Shown here piece by piece: positions 1-6,200 of a stretch of DNA of 14,945 nt. The number at the start of each line of letters is the position of its first letter. Position 1 is the first letter of the stretch. Origin of the DNA: CAIWCD01 sp043782365 (GTDB lineage Bacteria > Myxococcota > Myxococcia > Myxococcales > 40CM-4-68-19); the NCBI GenBank assembly GCA_043782365.1, contig JAYWAO010000227.1, positions 1-14,945 of the forward strand, in the 5' to 3' direction. The translations under genes were made by a program, and so were the position numbers. The notes under the pieces are model-generated. The model had not been told where the DNA came from. It did not search any database and worked only from the letters and a program-made list of their open reading frames with translations.

Positions 1-534
1 CGCCACTTCGAGGCGGTCGCGCGCGGGGGCGGGCTGCCCGTGGTGCTCTACAACGTGCCCGGGCGCACCTCAGTGGACCTGCTCCCCGACACCATCGCGC
101 GCCTCGCCAAGGTGCCCGGGATCGTCGGCGTGAAGGAGGCGAGCGGCAACATCGCGCGGGTCGCCGAGCTCCGCGAGAAGGCGCCCACCATGGCGATCCT
201 CGCCGGCGACGACATGTTCGCGCTCGCCACGCTTTCGATGGGCGGGCACGGCGTCATCTCGGTGGCGGGCAACGTCGCGCCGGCCGACCTCTCGCTGCTC
301 TGCGACGCCTGGGTCGACGGCAACCGCGAGGTCGCCGCCAGCGTGCAGACCCGGTTCGCGCCGCTGGTGAGGGCCTTGTTCATCGAGTCGAACCCGATGC
401 CGGTGAAGTACATGCTGGAGCGGATGGGGCGCATGTCGGGAGAGCTGCGGATGCCGCTCTGCCCGGTGACCGCCGAGAGCGCCGCGAAGATCGACGCCGC
501 GCTCGCGGCCTACGGAATCGGGGTGCAGGCATGA
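1..534 (+). CDS. dapA: 4-hydroxy-tetrahydrodipicolinate synthase (DapA), 3' part
   Basis: Class I aldolase that condenses pyruvate with aspartate-4-semialdehyde, the first committed step of lysine/diaminopimelate synthesis in the cytoplasm. The frame is open from base 1, so the N-terminus (about 115-120 residues against the 292-residue E. coli enzyme) lies outside the window; 177 residues are visible. Seen directly: the LYNVPGRT motif, with the proton-relay Tyr at nt 49-51 and the substrate-binding Arg just after, and GVKEASGN with the Schiff-base Lys at nt 133-135. A GTG at nt 40 lies inside the conserved barrel and is not the start. The stop overlaps the dapB start (ATGA), which indicates translational coupling. 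Motifs and following gene make the identification firm. Confidence 0.96.
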   Translation, partial: RHFEAVARGGGLPVVLYNVPGRTSVDLLPDTIARLAKVPGIVGVKEASGNIARVAELREKAPTMAILAGDDMFALATLSMGGHGVISVAGNVAPADLSLLCDAWVDGNREVAASVQTRFAPLVRALFIESNPMPVKYMLERMGRMSGELRMPLCPVTAESAAKIDAALAAYGIGVQA

Positions 535-1352
535 GCCGGCAAGTGCGCATCGCCGTCTGCGGAGTGGGCGGCCGGATGGGGTCGCAGATCTTGAACGCGG
601 TGCGGGCCGAGGACGACCTCATCGTCACCGGCGCCACCGAGCGCCCGGGCAGCCTGCAGATCGGGCTCGACGCGGGCATCCTCACCGGCGCGGGGCCGCT
701 GGAGGTGCCGATCTGCTCGTCCTTGGAGGCCGCGCTCGACCGCGCCCACGCCGACGTGGTGATCGACTTCACCGCCGCCGCGGCGTCGCTGCACCACGCC
801 GACGTCTGCGCCGCCCGCAAGGTGGGCCTGGTGGTCGGCACCACGGGCTTCTCCGCCGACGAGAAGGCCAAGCTCGCCTCGCACGCGGCGCAGATCCCGC
901 TCCTGATGGCGCCCAACATGAGCGTGGGCGTCAACGTGCTCTTCCAGCTCGTCACCGAGTGCGCGGCCGCGCTGGGCAAGGCCTACGAGTGCGAGGTGGT
1001 CGAGCTGCACCACCGGATGAAGAAGGACGCGCCGAGCGGGACCGCGCTCCGGCTCGCCGAGGCCGCCGCCAGGGGCCAGGGCCTGCTCCCTGAATCGTTT
1101 GTCTATGCGCGCCACGGCGACGTCGGGCCGCGGCAGCAGAACACCATCGGCATCCAGACGCTGCGGGGCGGCGACGTGGTGGGCGAGCACACCGTCTACT
1201 TCATCGCCGACGGCGAGCGGCTGGAGCTGACCCACCGGGCCACCTCGCGCGACAACTTCGCGCGCGGCGCCGTCCGCGCCGGCCGCTGGCTGCAGGGCCA
1301 GAAGCCCGGTCTCTACGACATGCAGGACGTGCTCGGGTTCCGCCGGCCATGA
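531..1352 (+). CDS. dapB: 4-hydroxy-tetrahydrodipicolinate reductase (DapB)
   Basis: NAD(P)H-dependent reductase making tetrahydrodipicolinate, the step after DapA. The 273-residue length is normal for the family. The N-terminal Rossmann fold shows GVGGRMG at about residues 11-17. GTTGF (about residues 104-108) is the usual nucleotide-domain motif. The catalytic signature ELHHRMKKDAPSGTA is intact, with His160, His161 and Lys164 matching the E. coli His159/His160/Lys163 set, and the GTA loop binds substrate. The ATG start sits in a 4-nt ATGA overlap with dapA, and the end overlaps the next gene in the same way, so the three genes are probably translated as a coupled unit. No anomaly seen. Confidence 0.97.
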   Translation: MSRQVRIAVCGVGGRMGSQILNAVRAEDDLIVTGATERPGSLQIGLDAGILTGAGPLEVPICSSLEAALDRAHADVVIDFTAAAASLHHADVCAARKVGLVVGTTGFSADEKAKLASHAAQIPLLMAPNMSVGVNVLFQLVTECAAALGKAYECEVVELHHRMKKDAPSGTALRLAEAAARGQGLLPESFVYARHGDVGPRQQNTIGIQTLRGGDVVGEHTVYFIADGERLELTHRATSRDNFARGAVRAGRWLQGQKPGLYDMQDVLGFRRP

Positions 1353-2152
1353 CCTTGCGAATCGCGCGCTACCTCGGCCAGGACGGCGAGATCATCGACG
1401 GTGTGGTCCTCGGCGAGGGCAACGAGCTAGAGAAGCTCGAGGTGCAGGAGATCTCGGGCCTCGACCACCTGCTGCAGGGTGGCCGGCGCATCGGCCTGCC
1501 CAGGCCGCTCAAGGACGTGACGCTCTGCCCGTGGGGCATCGGCCACAAGATCGTGCTGATCGGCCGCAACTACGGCGCCCACGCGAAGGAGCTGGGCAAC
1601 GAGGTCCCGAAGGAGCCGCTGATCTTCCTCAAGCCGGCCTCGGCGCTGATCGGCAGCGGCGCACACATCGAACTGCCGGCTGCCAGCAAGGAAGTGCACC
1701 ACGAGGCGGAGCTGGCCGTCGTCATCGGCAAGACGCTCAAGGACGCCAGCGAGGCCGCCTGCGAGCAGGCGATCGCCGCCGTCACCTGCCTCAACGACGT
1801 CAGCGCGCGCGACTTGCAGCGGGCCGAGGTGCAGTTCACCCGCGCCAAGGGGTATGACACTTTCTGCCCGGTCGGCCCGTGGGTCACCGTCGGCCTCGAC
1901 TGGCGCGACCTGCGCGTGATCGCGCGGGTCAACGGCGAGGTGAAGCAGGACGGGCGCAGCAAGGACCAGGTCTTCCCGCTGCCGCGCCTGCTCTCGTTCA
2001 TCTCACACTGCATGACGCTCGACCCCGGCGACGTCGTCTCGACCGGAACTCCCGCCGGCGTGGGCCCGTTCAAGGCGGGCGACGTGGTCGAGATCGAGGT
2101 CGAGGGGGTGGGCGTCCTGCGCAACCCCGTGCGCCTGCGCGGGCAGCAGTAG
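1349..2152 (+). CDS. FAH-family hydrolase/tautomerase in the lysine operon
   Basis: A 267-residue protein of the fumarylacetoacetate hydrolase superfamily, FAHD1/FAHD2-like in architecture. It has a short N-terminal domain (about 1-65) and then the FAH core with IGRNY (71-75), the metal ligands Glu119 and Glu121 in HHEAE, Asp150 in NDVSARD, a KGYDTFCPVGPW segment and STGTPAGVGP near the end. The Glu-x-Glu to Asp spacing (29) matches FAHD1. The family includes acylpyruvate hydrolases, oxaloacetate decarboxylases, oxaloacetate tautomerases and catabolic hydrolases; sequence alone does not pick one. It starts in an ATGA overlap with dapB and lies 10 nt before the aminotransferase, so it is a real operon member. 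A metabolite-repair role on oxaloacetate or pyruvate-derived 2-keto acids near DapA is inference. Family certain, substrate unknown. Confidence 0.9.
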   Translation: MTLRIARYLGQDGEIIDGVVLGEGNELEKLEVQEISGLDHLLQGGRRIGLPRPLKDVTLCPWGIGHKIVLIGRNYGAHAKELGNEVPKEPLIFLKPASALIGSGAHIELPAASKEVHHEAELAVVIGKTLKDASEAACEQAIAAVTCLNDVSARDLQRAEVQFTRAKGYDTFCPVGPWVTVGLDWRDLRVIARVNGEVKQDGRSKDQVFPLPRLLSFISHCMTLDPGDVVSTGTPAGVGPFKAGDVVEIEVEGVGVLRNPVRLRGQQ

Positions 2153-2162
2153 GGGCCTTGCG

Positions 2163-3311
2163 ATGAAGCCCACCCTCAACCCGCTGCTCGGCCGCCTCGA
2201 AGGCTACATGCAGGAGGCGATGAACCGCACCCGCGACGCCGCGGTGGCGCGGGGCGGGAAAGTGTATGACTTCGGGATCGGCGACCCGCGCGAGCCGACG
2301 CCCGAGTTCATCCGGGCCGCGCTGCGAGCGGCCGTGCCCGAGGTGTCGCAGTACCCGAGCGTGGTGGGGATCCTGCCGCTGCGCGAGGCGATCGCAGGCT
2401 ACCTGCAGCGGCGGTTTGCGCTGACCGTCGACCCGCAGACGGAGATCATGCCCTGCGCCGGCGCGAAGGAGGCGCTCTTCCACCTGCCGCTCGCCGCGCT
2501 CGATCCCGCGCGCCCGCTCTGCTGGTACCCGGACCCGGCGTACCCGGTCTATGAGCGGGCGATCCTCTTCTGCCGCGGAGAGCCGCGCACGCTGGCGCTG
2601 CTTGAGGAGAACGCGTTCCTCCCCGACCTCGATTCGGTGACGGCCGACGAGTGGCGCCGCACCTCGCTCGTCTTCGACTGCTACCCGCACAACCCCACCG
2701 GCGCCGGGGCCACGCGCGCGCACCACGAGAAGCTCTTCTCGCTCGCGAAGGAGCACGGGTTCCTCGTCGTCTGCGACGAGCCGTATGTCGACCTCTACTC
2801 GGGCGCGCCGCCGCACACGGGCCTCGCGATCGCCCGCCAGGTCGCGCCCGACAACGTGCTCGTCATCCACTCGCTCTCGAAGCGCTCGGGGATGACGGGC
2901 TACCGCAGCGGCTTCGTCGCCGGCAGCGCGGGGCTGATCGCCACGCTGCGCGAGGCGCGGGCGAACTTCGGCGTGGCGCCCCCGGCCTTCGTGCAGGCGG
3001 CCGCCGTGGTGGCCTGGAGCGACGACGCCCACGTGGCAGAGCGGCGCGCAGTCTTCGCCGGGAAGCGCGCGCTCCTGCTCGACCACGTGCGCGCGCTGGG
3101 CCTGCAGTGCACGGGCGCGGGCGCGTTCTACCTCTGGGTCCGCGTGCCGCCCGGCGAGACCTCAGCCTCGTACACCGCGCGGTTGGCGGAGAAGAACATC
3201 CTCGCGGCGCCGGGCACGTTCTTCGGCAAGGCGGGCGAGGGCTACTTCCGGCTGGCGATGGTGCCGACCCTGGCGGACTGCCGCGAGGCGATCGAGCGGT
3301 GGCCGGGGTGA
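2163..3311 (+). CDS. dapC: Succinyldiaminopimelate aminotransferase, DapC type
   Basis: PLP-dependent class I/II (fold-type I) aminotransferase of 382 residues. In this context it most likely converts N-succinyl-2-amino-6-ketopimelate plus glutamate to N-succinyl-LL-diaminopimelate. Visible features: the N-terminal FGIGDPREPTP segment, HNPTG with Asn177, CDEPY with the PLP-nitrogen Asp205 and Tyr208, the Schiff-base Lys240 in SLSKRSGMTGYR, and the carboxylate-binding Arg363 in GYFRLAM near the C-terminus. dapD and dapE immediately downstream argue for the succinylase-pathway DapC and against the one-step LL-DAP aminotransferase DapL. In E. coli this step is done by ArgD/SerC, so a dedicated enzyme here is informative. 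ATG start 10 nt after the FAH stop. About 100 nt separate it from dapD. Fold certain, substrate inferred from neighbours. Confidence 0.88.
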   Translation: MKPTLNPLLGRLEGYMQEAMNRTRDAAVARGGKVYDFGIGDPREPTPEFIRAALRAAVPEVSQYPSVVGILPLREAIAGYLQRRFALTVDPQTEIMPCAGAKEALFHLPLAALDPARPLCWYPDPAYPVYERAILFCRGEPRTLALLEENAFLPDLDSVTADEWRRTSLVFDCYPHNPTGAGATRAHHEKLFSLAKEHGFLVVCDEPYVDLYSGAPPHTGLAIARQVAPDNVLVIHSLSKRSGMTGYRSGFVAGSAGLIATLREARANFGVAPPAFVQAAAVVAWSDDAHVAERRAVFAGKRALLLDHVRALGLQCTGAGAFYLWVRVPPGETSASYTARLAEKNILAAPGTFFGKAGEGYFRLAMVPTLADCREAIERWPG

Positions 3312-3395
3312 GCGCGGCCCGAGAAGGTGCACTCTTTCGCTGAGTGGGGCAGGCTCACAGCCGCCGCCCGCGGCCCCTCGCACGGCGCGGACATC

Positions 3396-3412
3396 TGATA
3401 GAAGAGCGCCCG
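3396..3412 (+). promoter_or_regulatory. Possible internal promoter (-10-like TGATAG) before dapD
   Basis: The 101-nt gap between dapC and dapD is the longest in the operon. TGATAG (3396-3401) ends 11 nt before the dapD ATG. It shares ATA and the GATA core with a -10 box, and the same hexamer lies 13 nt before the kdsD ATG on the other strand. No convincing -35 is seen at 15-19 nt upstream. If used, the transcript would be leaderless or have a very short leader. The overlapping AGAAGAG could instead serve as a ribosome-binding site. Tentative. Confidence 0.3.
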
Positions 3413-4303
3413 ATGCTTGACCCGACTCTCGAGAGCCTCCGCCTTGCCGCCGCCTCCACCGACGAGCTGCGCGCGCTGATCGCCGCCGCCGTCGCCGACC
3501 AGGCGCTCACCCGAGACAGCGCCGCCGGCCAGCACGCGCGGGCCGTGCGCGAGGTGGTCTACCGCCTCGATCAGGGCGCGCTGCGGGTGGCCGAGCGCAA
3601 CCCGGACCCGGCCGCGCCGAGCGAGCAGCGCTGGCTCGTCAACGGCTGGGTGCAGCAGGCGGTCAACCTCTTCTTCCCGCTGGCGCCGCTCGAGACGTAC
3701 GTGGCCGGCGACCTCGAGTTCTTCGACAAGATCCCGCCCAAGAAGAGCCTCGCCTCCGCCGGCATCCGCGTGGTGCCGCCCGGAGTGGTCCGCTACGGCG
3801 CCCACGTCGAGAAGGGCGCCATCATCATGCCGGGCTATGTGAACATCGGCGCGCGGGTCGGCGCGGGCAGCATGGTCGATACCTGGGCCACGGTGGGGTC
3901 GTGCGCGCAGGTCGGCCGCGGCGTGCACCTCTCGGGCGGCGTCGGCCTGGGCGGCGTGCTCGAGCCCGCGGGCGCGCGGCCGGTGATCATCGAGGACGGC
4001 GCCTTCATCGGCAGCCGCTGCGTGGTGGTCGAGGGCTGCCTGGTCGAGGAGGAGGCGGTGCTGGGCGCGGGCGTGGTGCTCACCGCCTCGACGCCGATCC
4101 TCGACGTCTCCGGGCCGCAAGAAGTCACACTCAAAGGCCGCATCCCCGCCCGCAGCGTGGTGGTGCCCGGCATGCGGCCGCGCAAGTTCCCGGCGGGTGA
4201 GTACCTGACCGCCTGCGCGCTGATCATCGGGCAGCGCAAGGCCAGCACCGACAAGAAGACCTCGCTCAACTCGGCGCTGCGCGACTTCGGCGTCTCGGTC
4301 TAG
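3413..4303 (+). CDS. dapD: Tetrahydrodipicolinate N-succinyltransferase (DapD)
   Basis: Transfers succinyl from succinyl-CoA to tetrahydrodipicolinate, committing the cell to the succinylase branch of lysine synthesis; the family works as a trimer. The 296 residues comprise a helical N-terminal domain with VNGWVQQAVNLFF, then a left-handed beta-helix of hexapeptide repeats (about 120-250) and a C-terminal cap. MVDTWATVGSCAQVG begins at residue 154, with Asp156 equivalent to the active-site Asp141 of E. coli; Glu207 in VVEG is the likely second acidic residue. GGVGLGGVLEP is also diagnostic. I chose the ATG at 3413, preceded by AGAAGAG. An upstream in-frame GTG at 3344 would add 23 residues unlike the family. 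Followed by dapE after 9 nt. Confidence 0.95.
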   Translation: MLDPTLESLRLAAASTDELRALIAAAVADQALTRDSAAGQHARAVREVVYRLDQGALRVAERNPDPAAPSEQRWLVNGWVQQAVNLFFPLAPLETYVAGDLEFFDKIPPKKSLASAGIRVVPPGVVRYGAHVEKGAIIMPGYVNIGARVGAGSMVDTWATVGSCAQVGRGVHLSGGVGLGGVLEPAGARPVIIEDGAFIGSRCVVVEGCLVEEEAVLGAGVVLTASTPILDVSGPQEVTLKGRIPARSVVVPGMRPRKFPAGEYLTACALIIGQRKASTDKKTSLNSALRDFGVSV

Positions 4304-4312
4304 CGAGCGGCC

Positions 4313-5473
4313 TTGGCGATCATCTCCGACAACGCGCTGCAAGAGGCCCTCGCGGAGCGCACGCTCGCGCTCTGCGCCGCGCGCAGCCCGATCGGCGAGG
4401 AGGCGGCGCTCTGCTCGGCGTTGGAGCAGGCGCAGGCGCCGCACTGGCCCGGGGAGGTGCAGCGGATCGGCAACTCGCTCGTCCTCGGCAGGGTCAATGG
4501 CGTCCGGCCCGCGCTGGCGCTCTTCGGCCACCTCGACACGGTGCCGCTGCAGCCCGGCGACTTTCCCGCCCGCCGCGAGGGAGGCCGGGTCCTTGGCCGC
4601 GGCGCCTCCGACATGAAGGGGGCGGTCGCGGTCATGCTCGAGCTGTTCGAGCGGCTCGGACCCGAGGTCCGCGCGGCGCTCCCGGTCGAGCCCGTGGTGG
4701 TCTTGTACGACCGCGAGGAGGGCCCCTACGAGGAGAGCGGCCTGATGCCCGTGCTCGACGCGCGCCCCGACCTCCTGCGCGTGCAGCTGGCGCTCTGCCT
4801 CGAGCCCACCGACCTCGCCCTCCAAGTGGGCTGCTGCGGCTCGATGCACGCGACGTTCACGTTCCAGGGCCGGGCCGCCCACAGCGCCCGCCCTTGGCAG
4901 GGTGAGAACGCCGTCCACAAGGCCGGCGCGCTGCTCGCCCACTTGCAGGCGCTGGCGCCGCGCGAGGTGGTCTTCACCTCGGCCGCCACCGCCGACGCGC
5001 CGGGCGCCGAGGTGACGTTCCGCGAGGTGCTCAACATCACCCGCATCGAGGGCTTCACCGGCCGCAACGTGCTCCCGGCCGCCTGCGCGCTGAACCTCAA
5101 CTATCGCTTCGCCCCGGGCCGCTCGGTGCAGTCGGCGGAGGAAGAGCTGCGGTCGCTCGCCAGGCAGTTCGGCGCCGACTGTACGGTGACCGATCGAGCG
5201 CCAGCCGGCCCGGTCACGCTCGACGAGCCGCTGCTGCGCCGGCTGCGCGCCCTCTGCGGCGGCCGGCTGGAGCCGAAGCAGGCCTGGACCGACGTCGCCC
5301 GCCTCGGCGCGCTCGGCCTGCCCGCGGCCAACTTCGGGCCCGGCATGCAGGCGCAGGCCCACCAGCGGGGGGAGTGGTGCGGCGAAGCGGCGCTTGTGCA
5401 AGGTTACCGAATCCTGGAGAAGCTCGTCACCGAAGGCCCGCTCGCCGCTGCCCCGGAGAGGCTGCTCCCGTGA
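4313..5473 (+). CDS. dapE: Succinyl-diaminopimelate desuccinylase (DapE), M20 family
   Basis: Dinuclear-zinc M20 hydrolase releasing succinate and LL-diaminopimelate. Length 386 residues; TTG is the only sensible start. Metal and catalytic residues in order: His73 and Asp75 in GHLDTVP, bridging Asp100 in GASDMKG, general base Glu135 with Glu136 in YDREEGPYEESG, Glu164 in LEPTD, and His350 near the end in QAHQRGEW. The phrases RSPIGEE, EPTDLALQVGCCGSM and RAAHSARPWQGENAVHKAG resemble the actinobacterial type of DapE more than the E. coli type (judged from memory of those families). A general M20 peptidase or acylornithine deacetylase would share the metal ligands, but placement after dapD makes DapE much the best call. 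The stop overlaps the folK start (GTGA). Confidence 0.93.
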   Translation: MAIISDNALQEALAERTLALCAARSPIGEEAALCSALEQAQAPHWPGEVQRIGNSLVLGRVNGVRPALALFGHLDTVPLQPGDFPARREGGRVLGRGASDMKGAVAVMLELFERLGPEVRAALPVEPVVVLYDREEGPYEESGLMPVLDARPDLLRVQLALCLEPTDLALQVGCCGSMHATFTFQGRAAHSARPWQGENAVHKAGALLAHLQALAPREVVFTSAATADAPGAEVTFREVLNITRIEGFTGRNVLPAACALNLNYRFAPGRSVQSAEEELRSLARQFGADCTVTDRAPAGPVTLDEPLLRRLRALCGGRLEPKQAWTDVARLGALGLPAANFGPGMQAQAHQRGEWCGEAALVQGYRILEKLVTEGPLAAAPERLLP

Positions 5474-6063
5474 TCGACTGCTGCATCGGCCTGGGCGCGA
5501 ACCTCGGCGACCGGATGGGCACGCTGACCGCGGCGGTCGAGCGGATGGCCCGCGAGGAGGCCTTCACGCTGCAGGCCGTCTCCCGCGTCTACGAGACCGA
5601 GCCGGTGGGTCCGCCGCAGCCGCGCTTCTTGAACCTCGCGGTGCGGCTCGGCTCGCTGGTCTCGCCGCGGGCGACGCTGCAGCGCCTGCTCGCCATCGAG
5701 GAGAAGCTGGGCCGCGTGCGGCGGGAGCGCTGGGGCCCGCGCGAGATCGACCTCGACCTGCTCTTCTACGGTGGGCTGATCTCACCGGCGCACTCGCTCC
5801 TGCCCGGGCCCACCGTCGCGCAGATCCCGCACCCGCGGCTGCACGAGCGGGCCTTCGTGCTGGCGCCCCTGGCGGAGCTCTTGCCGCAGCTGGTGCACCC
5901 GCTCCTCGGCCGCACCGTGGGCGAGCTGCTGGCGGCGCTCCCCGACGCCGACCGCGCCTCGGTGCGGGTGGTCGGCAAGCTGCGGCGCAGGCTCGACTTC
6001 GGCGAGGCCGAGGGCGAGGGTGAAGAGCCGCTGCCCGACTCTCCGGGTGGGCCGGCGGCGTAG
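5470..6063 (+). CDS. folK: 2-amino-4-hydroxy-6-hydroxymethyldihydropteridine pyrophosphokinase (FolK)
   Basis: HPPK transfers pyrophosphate from ATP to 6-hydroxymethyl-7,8-dihydropterin in folate synthesis. The 197-residue frame opens with IGLGANLGDR, then YETEPVG and PRFLNLAV, and the signature RWGPREIDLDLLFY with Mg-binding Asp94 and Asp96 (E. coli Asp95/Asp97). IPHPRLHERAFVLAPL follows. Beyond the usual end (E. coli about 159 residues) comes a tail of some 35 residues, first Arg-rich then Glu/Gly/Pro-rich, probably disordered. GTG start within a GTGA overlap with dapE; the frame is open further upstream but that part only shadows dapE. The folate gene is thus co-translated with the lysine operon, though the pathways are not directly linked. 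No folP or folB is visible. Confidence 0.95.
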   Translation: MIDCCIGLGANLGDRMGTLTAAVERMAREEAFTLQAVSRVYETEPVGPPQPRFLNLAVRLGSLVSPRATLQRLLAIEEKLGRVRRERWGPREIDLDLLFYGGLISPAHSLLPGPTVAQIPHPRLHERAFVLAPLAELLPQLVHPLLGRTVGELLAALPDADRASVRVVGKLRRRLDFGEAEGEGEEPLPDSPGGPAA

Positions 6064-6118
6064 CGGGCCGCGCAGGGCGACGCGCGCGCAGCTCCGGTCG
6101 AGGCCGCCACTGGAGCCA

Positions 6119-6134
6119 CTGCTCCTAGGAGCAG
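6119..6134. repeat. 16-bp perfect palindrome CTGCTCCTAGGAGCAG
   Basis: Two 8-bp arms with no spacer lie in the 137-nt gap between folK and the TPR lipoprotein gene, 56 nt after the folK stop and 66 nt before the lipoprotein ATG. As DNA it would suit a dimeric regulator. As RNA it gives a 6-bp stem with a CUAG loop, but no T-run follows, so it is not a standard intrinsic terminator. No recognised operator family comes to mind. Confidence 0.55.
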
Positions 6135-6200
6135 CGCCGCCGCCCTCCACCTGCCCTCTGGACGCTCCCCGTGCTAAGGCTCGCCCCTCGTGAGGAACCC

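Noticed and set aside
3339..3363. Imperfect hairpin (GCTGAG ... CTCACAGC) in the dapC-dapD gap as a terminator or attenuator.
   Set aside because: The stem is short, bulged and has no T-run. No leader peptide rich in Lys codons or lysine-riboswitch structure is visible.
3344..3412. Upstream GTG that would extend DapD by 23 residues.
   Set aside because: The added residues are Arg/Pro-rich and unlike DapD. The ATG at 3413 has an AGAAGAG before it and gives a normal N-terminus.
3242..5401. A 719-codon open frame on the minus strand across dapC end, dapD and dapE.
   Set aside because: It lies opposite three clearly conserved genes and its translation is Arg/Ala/Glu/His-biased with no domain. 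GC-rich third positions commonly leave such antisense frames open.
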